Source: Chitinophaga sp. YR627
GTDB taxonomy: Bacteria > Bacteroidota > Bacteroidia > Chitinophagales > Chitinophagaceae
Reading direction: 5' to 3'
Assembly: GCF_900114995.1 (NCBI RefSeq)
Contig: NZ_FOUX01000005.1
Span: 248,001-312,000 of the forward strand
DNA length: 64,000 nt
Shown: positions 40,699 through 49,423 of the stretch, in pieces
Layout of the letters: each line of letters starts with the position of its first letter
Numbering within the stretch: the first letter of the stretch is position 1
Made by a program: the position numbers and the translations under genes
Notes under the pieces: model-generated
What the model was told of the DNA's origin: nothing
Seen by the model: only the letters and a program-made list of their open reading frames with translations
Databases searched by the model: none

Positions 40699-42300
40699 TT
40701 ACTTATACTGTTGTGTGATCTTCTCCTCCGCCAGGTCCAGCAGCGACATATGCTTACGTACGATCTCCTCATCGAACTCTGCTTTCTTATTGATCTTTCT
40801 CAGCATCTCCCGCTGTTCATGGATCAGCTCATTAAATACGATCCGGTAGCGGCTGATCGCCTGTTGCCTGTTGATATCAGTCGCATGCGATGCCGCATAA
40901 CTCTCCAGGAAAGTATATTCATTCTCCATCGTTGCGCGTAACTGACGGATAAGCTCATTTTCTTCCACATCAACCTTGTATTGTGAGTCCAGTAACTGCA
41001 CGGCAATAAAGGTCAGTTTCTTACGGATCAGTGTATCCTGTTCCACTTCCGACATATAATCCACTTCTTCCAGTCCCAGTTTCCTGATCAGCCAGGGAAG
41101 CGTGAGCCCCTGCAATACAAGCGTGACCAGGATCACCACAAACGTGATAAATAATATCATATTACGCTGCGGGAATGGTTGTCCGCCAGCCATGATCGGA
41201 ATAGACAACGCAGCAGCCAGGGACACCACCCCACGCATACCTGCCCATCCAAAAACAAGGGGCAGTTTCCATCCCGGTTTGTTATCTGCCGTTTTAATAA
41301 ACCGGCTGATGAATACTGTAAATATGGACGCTCCCTGTGTACAGAGGATCCGCGTAACAATCACCACCGCAGAGATGATCAGTCCATACCAGATAGCCTG
41401 CTTCAGCGAACTTTCTCCCAGTCCGCTGACAATCACCGGCAACTCCAGCCCTATCAGCATAAAAACAATACCATTCAGCACAAAGCCGACAGTTGCCCAT
41501 ACATTCACCCCCTGCAGGCGACTGAGATGACTGAGGATCGTCTGTTGTCTGCTGGACATAAACAAACCACCGCTCACCACCGCCAGTACACCGGAGAAGT
41601 GAAACGTTTCTGCTACTATATACATCACATAAGGTGCTACAAATGTCAATACGGTATCCATACTGGCCGTCGTAGGCGTCCAGCGGTGAATCGCATAGAA
41701 GATCAGCGCAATGACCAATCCCGTTACGATACCCATTACGATCACCACCACAAAGCTGAGTGCTGCTTCATGAAAAGTAAAACTACCTGTAAGTACGGCA
41801 GCCAGCGCAAACCGGTACACGATCAAACTCGCAGCATCGTTCATCAGGCTTTCTCCTTCAATAATGGAAAGCAGTCTTCTGGGCACATCCAGACCGCGCA
41901 TGACCGTGGTCGCCGAAACTGCATCCGGGGGAGAAATAATACCTCCCAGCAGAAAGCCCAGCGCCAGTGTGAAACCAGGAATCAGACTACTGGAGACAAC
42001 AGCTATCACACAGGACGTTAGCAGAATGATCCCAAATGCAAAAGAACTGATTACACGCCGCCATTTCCAGAACTCCTTCCAGGAGGTATTCCAGGCCGCA
42101 TCATAGAGCAGCGGTGGCAGGAACAGGAGGAAGATCAGTTCCGGATCGATGGAGACATCCGGTAAGCCCGGAATAAGACTAAGCGCCAATCCGCCAAGCA
42201 CCAGCACGATAGGATAAGAGATCTTTAAACGCTGAGCCAGCATTACCAGTACAAGGAGGACAAGGAGGAGGCCAATGTACAGAACGAATGTAGAGTGCAT
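40699..42300 (-). CDS. Na+/H+ antiporter, CPA1 family
   Basis: The 533-residue protein has about 12 membrane helices (residues 1-400) and a charged cytoplasmic C-terminal tail with helical character (about 430-533). The conserved ion-site motifs are LLGGIISPPDAVSATTVMR and SLMNDAASLIVYRFALA, with the Asp pair of CPA1 exchangers. It exchanges Na+ (or K+) for H+ across the inner membrane. Monocistronic; an AT-rich inverted element precedes it. Confidence 0.9.
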   Translation of the reverse strand: MHSTFVLYIGLLLVLLVLVMLAQRLKISYPIVLVLGGLALSLIPGLPDVSIDPELIFLLFLPPLLYDAAWNTSWKEFWKWRRVISSFAFGIILLTSCVIAVVSSSLIPGFTLALGFLLGGIISPPDAVSATTVMRGLDVPRRLLSIIEGESLMNDAASLIVYRFALAAVLTGSFTFHEAALSFVVVIVMGIVTGLVIALIFYAIHRWTPTTASMDTVLTFVAPYVMYIVAETFHFSGVLAVVSGGLFMSSRQQTILSHLSRLQGVNVWATVGFVLNGIVFMLIGLELPVIVSGLGESSLKQAIWYGLIISAVVIVTRILCTQGASIFTVFISRFIKTADNKPGWKLPLVFGWAGMRGVVSLAAALSIPIMAGGQPFPQRNMILFITFVVILVTLVLQGLTLPWLIRKLGLEEVDYMSEVEQDTLIRKKLTFIAVQLLDSQYKVDVEENELIRQLRATMENEYTFLESYAASHATDINRQQAISRYRIVFNELIHEQREMLRKINKKAEFDEEIVRKHMSLLDLAEEKITQQYK

Positions 42301-42310
42301 AGGACTAAAT

Positions 42311-42450
42311 TTAATTAAGAATTAGGAATTAAAAATTAAGAATTTGAGTAATTAGCGTCTCCCCTATTACATTGCCCCCGCTCTTAATTATCAATAGCTG
42401 CGCGCTCCGCTGCATTTCAATTCTTAATTCTTAATTTTTAATTATTAATT
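42311..42450. repeat. AT-rich inverted element between the antiporter and peptidase genes
   Basis: A tract beginning TTAATTAAGAATTAGGAATT (42311-42345) is the approximate reverse complement of AATTCTTAATTCTTAATTTT (42418-42450). The arms enclose about 72 GC-richer bases (CTGCGCGCTCCGCTGC). The arrangement is MITE-like, though no target duplication was checked. The same AT motif family recurs at 6195, 25775 and 40675. Confidence 0.5.
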
Positions 42451-42455
42451 CCACC

Positions 42456-42463
42456 TAATTTTG
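42456..42463 (+). promoter_or_regulatory. -7 element of the GNAT-M3 gene
   Basis: TAATTTTG matches TAnnTTTG, 22 bases before the ATG at 42485, directly after the AT-rich element. Confidence 0.5.
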
Positions 42464-42484
42464 TCTGATTGAAAAACAGAAGAT

Positions 42485-45031
42485 ATGGCGCAGCTTATTA
42501 ATACAAATGACCTCACGATAAGAACAGAGCTCAAAACCGGAGATCTCGGTTATGTAGCTTACATGCATGGAAAGATCTATAACACGGAACTGGGTTACGG
42601 CTTCAGCTTCGAGCGCTATGTGCTGGAAGGATTGCTGGAATTCTCCCGTCAGTACGATCCGCAGAAAGACCGTGTATGGATCTGTGAATATAAAGACCGC
42701 ATTGTTGGCTTTCTGATGGCCCTTAGCCGGGGGAAAACACTCCAGCTAAGGTATTTTATCATCGAGCCTGAATTCCGAGGTGCAGGCCTCGGAAAAAGGC
42801 TGATGGATAGCTTCATGGCATTCATGGATGAACAGCAGTTCGAACATGCCTATCTCTGGACCACCAACCAGCAGGATACCGCTGTTTCGCTGTATCTCCG
42901 TCATGGTTTTATGCTCACCGAAGAAAAGGATAGCAACGCCTTCGATAAGCCGCTGACGGAAAAAAGGTATGACCTGTTCAGAACCCCGAATCCGTTGCTG
43001 GAACCTTATGACACACCTTACGGCCTCCCTCCTTTTGACCGCATCACACCGGCCCGTTACCTGCCGGCCTTTGAAGCTGCCATGGCGGAACACCGGAAGA
43101 ATATCGCACAGATCACCAGTCTGCAAACGCCGCCCTCCTTCGCAGATACCCTGGAGGCTTTTGAAAAAAGCGCCAGGTTGTTACGCAACGTAAGCGCCGT
43201 ATTCCATAACCTCACCTCTGCCAATACCTCTCCCGAACTGGAAAATATCTCCCGTCAACTGGCCCCTATGCTGGCCAGACACAGCGATGATATCTACCTG
43301 GATGCGGCATTGTTCAACAGGCTGAAAGCCCTGTATGAAAGAAGGGATGCGCTGACGCTCACCGGTGAACAGGCCAAACTGCTGGAAAAAGCCTACAAAG
43401 ACTTTGTACGCAGCGGCGCCAACCTGGACGCAGACAAACAAACAAGACTCCGCGAGATCAATAAACAACTGTCATTACTCACCGTACGCTTCGGACAGCA
43501 CCTGCTGGCAGAAACGAATCACTACGAAATGATGATCACAGATGAAAAAGACCTCGCCGGTCTCCCCGGTTCTCTCATAGAAGCAGCTGCCCTGTCAGCC
43601 AAAGCCGCCGGCAAAGAAAACGGCTGGCGCTTCACCTTACACAATTCCAGCGTAATGCCTTTCCTGCAATATGCAGATCAGCGCAACCTGCGTCAGGAGA
43701 TCTACGAAGCATATATCAACCGTTGCAACCACAACGACGAAAGAGATAATAAAGAGATCGTTACACAACTCGCAGCCCTGAGAGCAGAAAAAGCGGCATT
43801 GCTGGGATACGCGTCTCACGCGGACTTCATCCTGGAAGAGAACATGGCGAAAACGCCTGCCAAAGCAAACGAACTGCTACAGCAATTATGGCACGCAGCC
43901 CTGCCGGTCGCCCAGCAGGAAGCTACTGAAATGCAGGCCCTTATGAACCGCGAAGGGAAAGGTGAACAACTGGAAGCCTGGGACTGGTTCTATTATGCAG
44001 ATAAAGTAAGAAAAGAGAAATACGCGTACGATGCTGAAGCGTTACGTCCATACTTCAAACTGGAGAACGTACGGGATGGTCTCTTCTTTACCGCACAAAA
44101 ACTCTATGGCCTGCACTTCCAGCTGCTGAAAGACGTTCCCGTTTATCATGAAGAAGTATCTGCCTACGAAGTAAAAAGTGAGGACGGTACGCTGGTCGGA
44201 TTGCTTTATCTGGACTTCCATCCCCGCAACTCCAAACGGGGCGGCGCATGGATGACCTCCTACCGCAAACAATCCACCAATGCCAGCGGACGTGTTGCTC
44301 CGGTTATCTCTATCGTGTGCAACTTCTCCCGGCCAACCGCCACACAACCTGCTTTACTGACACCAGATGAAGCAGAAACCTTCTTCCATGAAGCCGGACA
44401 CGCCCTGCATGGTCTGTTGTCAGATGTGACGTATGAAACACTGTCAGGCACTTCCGTACCGCGCGACTTCGTAGAACTGCCTTCTCAGGTCATGGAACAC
44501 TGGGCATTCGAACCGGAAGTACTGGCGCAATATGCCAGACATTATGAAACCGGAGAACTGATCCCTGCGGCACTCGTAGAAAAAATGAAAGCTGCCTCTA
44601 AATTCAACCAGGGATTTGCCACCGTAGAATACCTCGCAGCCTCCCTGCTGGACATGGCCTATCATACATTGCCCGCCGGTAACAATATCGTACCACTTGC
44701 CCTTGAAAAAGAACAGATGGATAGCATCGGACTGATCCCACAGATCGCACCAAGATACCGCAGCACCTACTTCCAGCACATATTTGCAGGAGGCTACTCT
44801 GCCGGATATTACAGCTACATATGGTCTGAAGTACTGGATAGTGATGCCTTCGCCGCTTTCCGGGAAACTGGTAACATCTTCGATCCGGCTACCGCAAACG
44901 CATTCAGGAAAAACATCCTGGAGAAAGGAGGAACAGAAGAGCCTATGGACTTGTATGTTGCTTTCCGTAAGAGAGAACCGGATGTGAAGTACCTGTTGCA
45001 GCACAGAGGACTTGAAACAAGCACACACTAA
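42485..45031 (+). CDS. GNAT acetyltransferase fused to an M3 (Dcp/oligopeptidase A) metallopeptidase
   Basis: The 848-residue protein joins two enzymes. Residues about 10-165 are a GNAT domain: LQLRYFIIEPEFRGAGLGKRL with the RGAGLG acetyl-CoA loop, and AVSLYLRHGFMLTEEK. From about 170 a complete M3 peptidase begins with NPLLEPYDTPYGLPPFDRIT. Its zinc site is HEAGH (H635-H639), with SQVMEHWAF after it. Cytoplasmic M3 enzymes cut oligopeptides. There is no frameshift or stop at the junction. The two activities could act in peptide turnover and N-acetylation; the fusion's purpose is not known. Confidence 0.9.
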   Translation: MAQLINTNDLTIRTELKTGDLGYVAYMHGKIYNTELGYGFSFERYVLEGLLEFSRQYDPQKDRVWICEYKDRIVGFLMALSRGKTLQLRYFIIEPEFRGAGLGKRLMDSFMAFMDEQQFEHAYLWTTNQQDTAVSLYLRHGFMLTEEKDSNAFDKPLTEKRYDLFRTPNPLLEPYDTPYGLPPFDRITPARYLPAFEAAMAEHRKNIAQITSLQTPPSFADTLEAFEKSARLLRNVSAVFHNLTSANTSPELENISRQLAPMLARHSDDIYLDAALFNRLKALYERRDALTLTGEQAKLLEKAYKDFVRSGANLDADKQTRLREINKQLSLLTVRFGQHLLAETNHYEMMITDEKDLAGLPGSLIEAAALSAKAAGKENGWRFTLHNSSVMPFLQYADQRNLRQEIYEAYINRCNHNDERDNKEIVTQLAALRAEKAALLGYASHADFILEENMAKTPAKANELLQQLWHAALPVAQQEATEMQALMNREGKGEQLEAWDWFYYADKVRKEKYAYDAEALRPYFKLENVRDGLFFTAQKLYGLHFQLLKDVPVYHEEVSAYEVKSEDGTLVGLLYLDFHPRNSKRGGAWMTSYRKQSTNASGRVAPVISIVCNFSRPTATQPALLTPDEAETFFHEAGHALHGLLSDVTYETLSGTSVPRDFVELPSQVMEHWAFEPEVLAQYARHYETGELIPAALVEKMKAASKFNQGFATVEYLAASLLDMAYHTLPAGNNIVPLALEKEQMDSIGLIPQIAPRYRSTYFQHIFAGGYSAGYYSYIWSEVLDSDAFAAFRETGNIFDPATANAFRKNILEKGGTEEPMDLYVAFRKREPDVKYLLQHRGLETSTH

Positions 45032-45059
45032 TTAATTACTAAGACTAAAGCAGCTTACA

Positions 45060-45093
45060 GCAAGCCGGTGAACCAATGCGTTCACCGGCTTGC
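45060..45093 (+). terminator. Rho-independent terminator after the GNAT-M3 gene
   Basis: GCAAGCCGGTGAAC (45060-45073) and GTTCACCGGCTTGC (45080-45093) form a 14-bp perfect stem with a 6-base loop, followed by GCTTTTATAAT. Confidence 0.8.
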
Positions 45094-45235
45094 GCTTTTA
45101 TAATCATTATCTTACTATCGTTATACCACCCGCTTGTTTCCGGGCTTGTTGCCTGGCATCTATGTATGTGATCATCCACAGATAAGCACCTGCCAGCTGC
45201 CAGTCATTTATAAAAGGTACGTTCAACATCGCTTA

Positions 45236-45832
45236 CTACAGGCGTTTCCGTAAGTTTTCCTTCAGGGCCCCTAACCATTCCTCCTTCAGGATACTCAGTA
45301 TAATACTGCTCCTTCTGGTACCATCCACATTCGGCGCAACACTGCGTAAAATGCCTTCCACTGTACAACCAATACTTTTCATAGCAGCAATGCTTCTTTC
45401 ATTAGTATGCGCCGCCCTGAACTCCACCCGTTCCATCCCCATTCTTTCAAATGCATATTGCAGCAACAGAAACTTACAGTGTTTATTTAAACCGGTGCCC
45501 TGAAAGTCTTTACCATACCAGGTATACCCCAGTTGTAAAGCACTGTTGCGCAACTGTATATCATAAAAACGGGTACTGCCCGCATATCGTTGCAACTGCT
45601 TGTCAAACACGATAAAAGGATATTCTTTTCCTTCATTGCGTGCCTCTGCGGCGGTGCGGATATATTCACGCATGCCACCGGGTCCAACCGGAGGTACCGT
45701 TGAAAACTGCCAGATCTCCGGTTCCTGGACGGCAAAGGGAATAAGGTATTCATCATCAGCTAATACGAGCGGACGGAGTATCACTCTTTCGTCTTCCAGA
45801 ACGACATTGCCGGAAAAATTAAATGGTGTCAT
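45236..45832 (-). CDS. RimJ/RimL-type GNAT acetyltransferase
   Basis: The 198-residue protein fits the RimJ/RimL subgroup: it begins with VVLEDERVILRPLVLADDEY, has LGYTWYGKDFQGTGLNKHCK with an acetyl-CoA loop, and ends FRAAHTNERSIAAMKSIGCT then EGILR. These enzymes acetylate N-terminal amines of proteins or small amines. It is convergent with no gene and divergent from the HEAT-like gene. Confidence 0.88.
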   Translation of the reverse strand: MTPFNFSGNVVLEDERVILRPLVLADDEYLIPFAVQEPEIWQFSTVPPVGPGGMREYIRTAAEARNEGKEYPFIVFDKQLQRYAGSTRFYDIQLRNSALQLGYTWYGKDFQGTGLNKHCKFLLLQYAFERMGMERVEFRAAHTNERSIAAMKSIGCTVEGILRSVAPNVDGTRRSSIILSILKEEWLGALKENLRKRL

Positions 45833-45939
45833 TTTACGTGGTTTTCAGATGCCTGTCCGCAAATATACTCATTCCCCCTACTCATACTTTTGGAATTCAG
45901 CAGGAAGCATGGTATCATTGTTTAAACCGTAACCCTACT

Positions 45940-46611
45940 ATGATACCCGAAGAACTACGAGAGCGGCTGCTGTCCCGAAAGTCAGCCGACAGAAGAAGTG
46001 CGGCCCGACACATTGGCCAGGAACAGCTCACGATGCTTTCAGCCCCACTGTTCACCGCTTATATCAAAGAAAGAAATGACAAACGTACCTGGGAAACACA
46101 GGTGGAAATGATCAAAGCCATCGGTCGTCTCGGATACAAACCCGCCCTGTCAGAAGTCGAAATGCTGGTTGTGCAGAACGCGCCTTATGATACGCTCACC
46201 ATATTCGCAGCCAGAACGTACGTACAGTTAAAACGCGGCTCACTCAATGACGGTCAGCCCATAATCGCGCTCCTCCCAACGGCCCGCCTGTCTGTACTCA
46301 CAGGATTATTAATGGCGCTGAGTGCTGACCGTATGACACCCGGCAGAGAAGACTGTAAAGACATTATCAGGGCCTGCTGGGATGCCAATAAACATCCTGA
46401 CAGAGCGGGTCAGGAATATGGTCTTGCTGATCCACGTAATTATCTCGCAAATGCCTGTGCAGGATGGGATAAACAACTCACAGCCGGCTTTCTGCATCAT
46501 TGCATCTTCACCGCTTTTGATATTGATCTGCAGGGAAATAAAATGGAGAATAAAACGCTGACGGATATCTGTAAAAAAGCGCTCAGTGGCAAGTATAGCA
46601 AACTGAATTAA
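45940..46611 (+). CDS. HEAT-repeat-like helical protein
   Basis: The 223-residue protein (start MIPEELRERLLSRKS at 45940; upstream codons are unlike protein) is almost fully alpha-helical. Paired helices resemble HEAT repeats: SADRRSAARHIGQEQLTML, TWETQVEMIKAIGRLGYKPA and YDTLTIFAARTYVQLKR. No catalytic motif, signal or membrane part is seen. It would act as a cytoplasmic protein-protein scaffold; partner unknown. Confidence 0.75.
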   Translation: MIPEELRERLLSRKSADRRSAARHIGQEQLTMLSAPLFTAYIKERNDKRTWETQVEMIKAIGRLGYKPALSEVEMLVVQNAPYDTLTIFAARTYVQLKRGSLNDGQPIIALLPTARLSVLTGLLMALSADRMTPGREDCKDIIRACWDANKHPDRAGQEYGLADPRNYLANACAGWDKQLTAGFLHHCIFTAFDIDLQGNKMENKTLTDICKKALSGKYSKLN

Positions 46612-46661
46612 GGGTAACACACCAATAGCAGCTCAACAAACCATCATATAGCATTACATAA

Positions 46662-46694
46662 AAAAAGACCGTCTTATTAAAAGACGGTCTTTTT
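46662..46694. terminator. bidirectional terminator, HEAT-like gene / YfhO gene
   Basis: AAAAAGACCGTCTT (46662-46675) pairs perfectly with AAGACGGTCTTTTT (46681-46694). A/T runs on both sides serve both convergent genes. Confidence 0.82.
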
Positions 46695-46717
46695 CATTAT
46701 GATAGTCTGTTACAACA

Positions 46718-49240
46718 TTACGCTTTCGCTTGTCTGCTTTGTTTCCAAAGCATAAAGATGCTGCCCGCGATCGTTAACCACAACAGCAGGTTAGCCACAT
46801 ACACCAGTTTCTGACCGGTATAGTAAGACGCCGGTTCAAACTTGAACTCGATGTTATGATCACCTGCTGGTACCGCAATACCACGCAGGATATAGTTCAC
46901 ATTTGTATAAGCAGTTTCTTTGCCATCAATATAAGCATTCCAGCCTTCCGGATAGTATACTTCACTCAATACAGCAAACTGATTGCTCTTCGCGCTCGTC
47001 GCATATTTGATCGCATCATTCTCATAGCTCACCAGCTTGATGCTGGCTGCTGAATCAAATGCCGGCTGCTCTGCACCTGCTACCTTGTAACCATTGTCCA
47101 TGATCGCGGTATCTTTTGCATTCAGGTGATCCAGCGCTTTGATCGCTTCGATCGGACCGTTTACATAGCTGATATGTTTTACAAACCATGCAGCGCCCAG
47201 TGCATCCGGATTACGCTGTACCACCGGCGTTGGCTGCTGCTGGTCCTGAGAACGTGTGATCACATAACGGGTATCCAGCATGTTGAGGAGTCCCATGTTC
47301 ATACCAGCGCCTGGTTTAGCGAACTGGTTTTCGATGATATCCTGGTACATACGGAGTTTCGCAGCGTGATAACCGCCTACGGAACGGTGATAGTATGAAG
47401 TGATCGCATCGTTGAACGGATCACCGGTTGACAGGTTCAGCACCCTGTAGTGAGGATCCTTATCCTGTAATATCTGCTGATCAGCAGCTGTCGGTGCAAA
47501 GTTGCCCGCCTGATAGCTGGACTGATCCTGGTAATTGTCTTTGTTCAGGTATTTCTTTGCTACAAACAGCAGATCCGCGGTATTCAGTACGATGAACACA
47601 CCCAGGATGGCCACCGGTTTGATCTTGTCTTTCATATAAAGATAGAAAGCACCGATGATAACGGCCCATATCCAGAGCAGGTGGAAAATACCAGCGCCAA
47701 ACATCGCTTTTCTGTCAGCAATCATACCATCCAATACACGACGTGCCAGATCAGCACCTGCCTGTTGTGTAAGTCCTTCGAGGATCTGTGTATCGTAACT
47801 GCCTTTATAATCGTTGAACAGGTACACCAGACCTGCCAGTATGATCACGCCACCACTGGCGTACAGCACTTTTTTAAAGTTCTGCTGTAAGAGGGCCTTT
47901 GCATTCTCAGCATACAGGAGTCTGTCAACCGCCAGCACCGCCAGCAATGGCAGCAACAACTGTGGAATGATCAGTGCCATAGATGGCGCCCTGAATTTAT
48001 TGAAGAGCGGCAGGTGATTGAACAGTAGCTGGTTGAAAGCAGAGAAGTAACTACCCCATGCAATGAAGAGCGTCAGTGCGATCGCTATCAGTATCCACCA
48101 GCGGGTGATATTGCTGATTGAATTGGTGCCACCCCCCAGTCCGAGTGCTACAAAACCAATCACTGCCAGCAAACAGATCAGCGCACCACTGTAGGGAGGA
48201 CCTGCGGTGAATGGCGATACGCCACCCCAGTATCTCGGCAGACTGGTAGCCAGCTGACTCGCCTGCGCTTCCGGTACGCCCTGTTTTGTCAATTCTGAAA
48301 CAACCTTGGAATCCGCATCCAGGTGTTCAGCAGAACCTCCACCAAATGCACCCGGCATTGCCAGTACAAAAGTCTCTCCTACACCCAGGCTATACTGGAA
48401 AGCATAACTTTCATCCAGCCCCTGTGTTTTTGTCTGCGTCAGTTTACCATCTTCAGAAAGATCCACTGTTTTACCACCACGCATGGTGTATTTGGAATAC
48501 TCGTAGGTGGTCAGCAGACTCTGAGAAGTATTGCCCACGCCTATCAGACCAGCCAGTAATGCCAGTGACAGGGCGATGATCATATGTTTAAAATCACGCT
48601 CCATGATCCAGGTAACGATATAAGCTACCGTCATGAGACCCAGGGTCAGCAGCAGATAGAAGGTAACCTGCGGGTGACCCGATCCGATTTCCAGCGTGGC
48701 AAAGAGCGCCGCCAGGGCCAGCCCCAGCACATATTTTTTCCTGAATATCAGTACCAGCCCTGCCAGTAATCCCGGCATATAGGCGATCGCCAGCATTTTA
48801 GTTTCGTGACCTACTGAAATGATGATAGGATCATAGGTCGCATAGGCAAAACCTAAACTACCCAGTACCGCTGCCAGTACATTCACATTATAGGCCATAC
48901 CCAGGATGTAAAAGCACAAACAGGCCAGAAAGAAATAACTGGCAGGTTTTGGCAGATACAACTGCAGCAGGCTGCCGAAGTCAGGCAGGAATGTTTTCGT
49001 ATCCATGGTTACCTGGTAGTTAGGCATACCACTGAACAGGTGCGTATTCCACAATGGGAAATGGCCATGGACCGCTTTGTAGTTAAACGCGTCCTGCGCC
49101 ATACCTTTCCAATGCACGATGTCGGTCTGCTGTAACACCTTCCCTTCCAGGGCAGGGCTGCAATAAACCAATGCAACGATCAAAAAGACGGAAATCGCAA
49201 TCACGTGAGGGATGATCTTCTTCCAGGAAAAACTGTTCAT
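46718..49240 (-). CDS. YfhO family membrane protein
   Basis: The protein (840 residues from the ATG at 49240; the frame extends to 49276) begins with a membrane helix (MNSFSWKKIIPHVIAISVFL) and the family motif QQTDIVHWKGMAQDAF. About a dozen helices follow, then a large soluble region (about 600-800), with a final helix and a WKQSRQAKA end. YfhO/PMT-like proteins are thought to be glycosyl-transfer-type membrane enzymes handling lipid-linked sugars; in Bacteroidota they occur as conserved single genes. Activity is unproven. Confidence 0.88.
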   Translation of the reverse strand: MNSFSWKKIIPHVIAISVFLIVALVYCSPALEGKVLQQTDIVHWKGMAQDAFNYKAVHGHFPLWNTHLFSGMPNYQVTMDTKTFLPDFGSLLQLYLPKPASYFFLACLCFYILGMAYNVNVLAAVLGSLGFAYATYDPIIISVGHETKMLAIAYMPGLLAGLVLIFRKKYVLGLALAALFATLEIGSGHPQVTFYLLLTLGLMTVAYIVTWIMERDFKHMIIALSLALLAGLIGVGNTSQSLLTTYEYSKYTMRGGKTVDLSEDGKLTQTKTQGLDESYAFQYSLGVGETFVLAMPGAFGGGSAEHLDADSKVVSELTKQGVPEAQASQLATSLPRYWGGVSPFTAGPPYSGALICLLAVIGFVALGLGGGTNSISNITRWWILIAIALTLFIAWGSYFSAFNQLLFNHLPLFNKFRAPSMALIIPQLLLPLLAVLAVDRLLYAENAKALLQQNFKKVLYASGGVIILAGLVYLFNDYKGSYDTQILEGLTQQAGADLARRVLDGMIADRKAMFGAGIFHLLWIWAVIIGAFYLYMKDKIKPVAILGVFIVLNTADLLFVAKKYLNKDNYQDQSSYQAGNFAPTAADQQILQDKDPHYRVLNLSTGDPFNDAITSYYHRSVGGYHAAKLRMYQDIIENQFAKPGAGMNMGLLNMLDTRYVITRSQDQQQPTPVVQRNPDALGAAWFVKHISYVNGPIEAIKALDHLNAKDTAIMDNGYKVAGAEQPAFDSAASIKLVSYENDAIKYATSAKSNQFAVLSEVYYPEGWNAYIDGKETAYTNVNYILRGIAVPAGDHNIEFKFEPASYYTGQKLVYVANLLLWLTIAGSIFMLWKQSRQAKA

Positions 49241-49423
49241 AGATCTTTGTTGTTTACAATACTGTTTGACAGACAAACGTAACCGTCTCGCAATCAGGAT
49301 AATGGTCCACGCCTGCCGGCTTGTTTAAAACTATAGCTATTCTTCTACTATTATTTAAAATAATAATGGGAAGCAATTTAGGCTTAAATGTTAATCTTTC
49401 AAAGTGTTATAGCGGAGTTACCT

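Noticed and set aside
41179..42021. 280-codon forward frame opposite the Na+/H+ antiporter
   Set aside because: Runs antisense inside a strongly supported gene; the translation is His/Arg/Gln-rich and without any domain.
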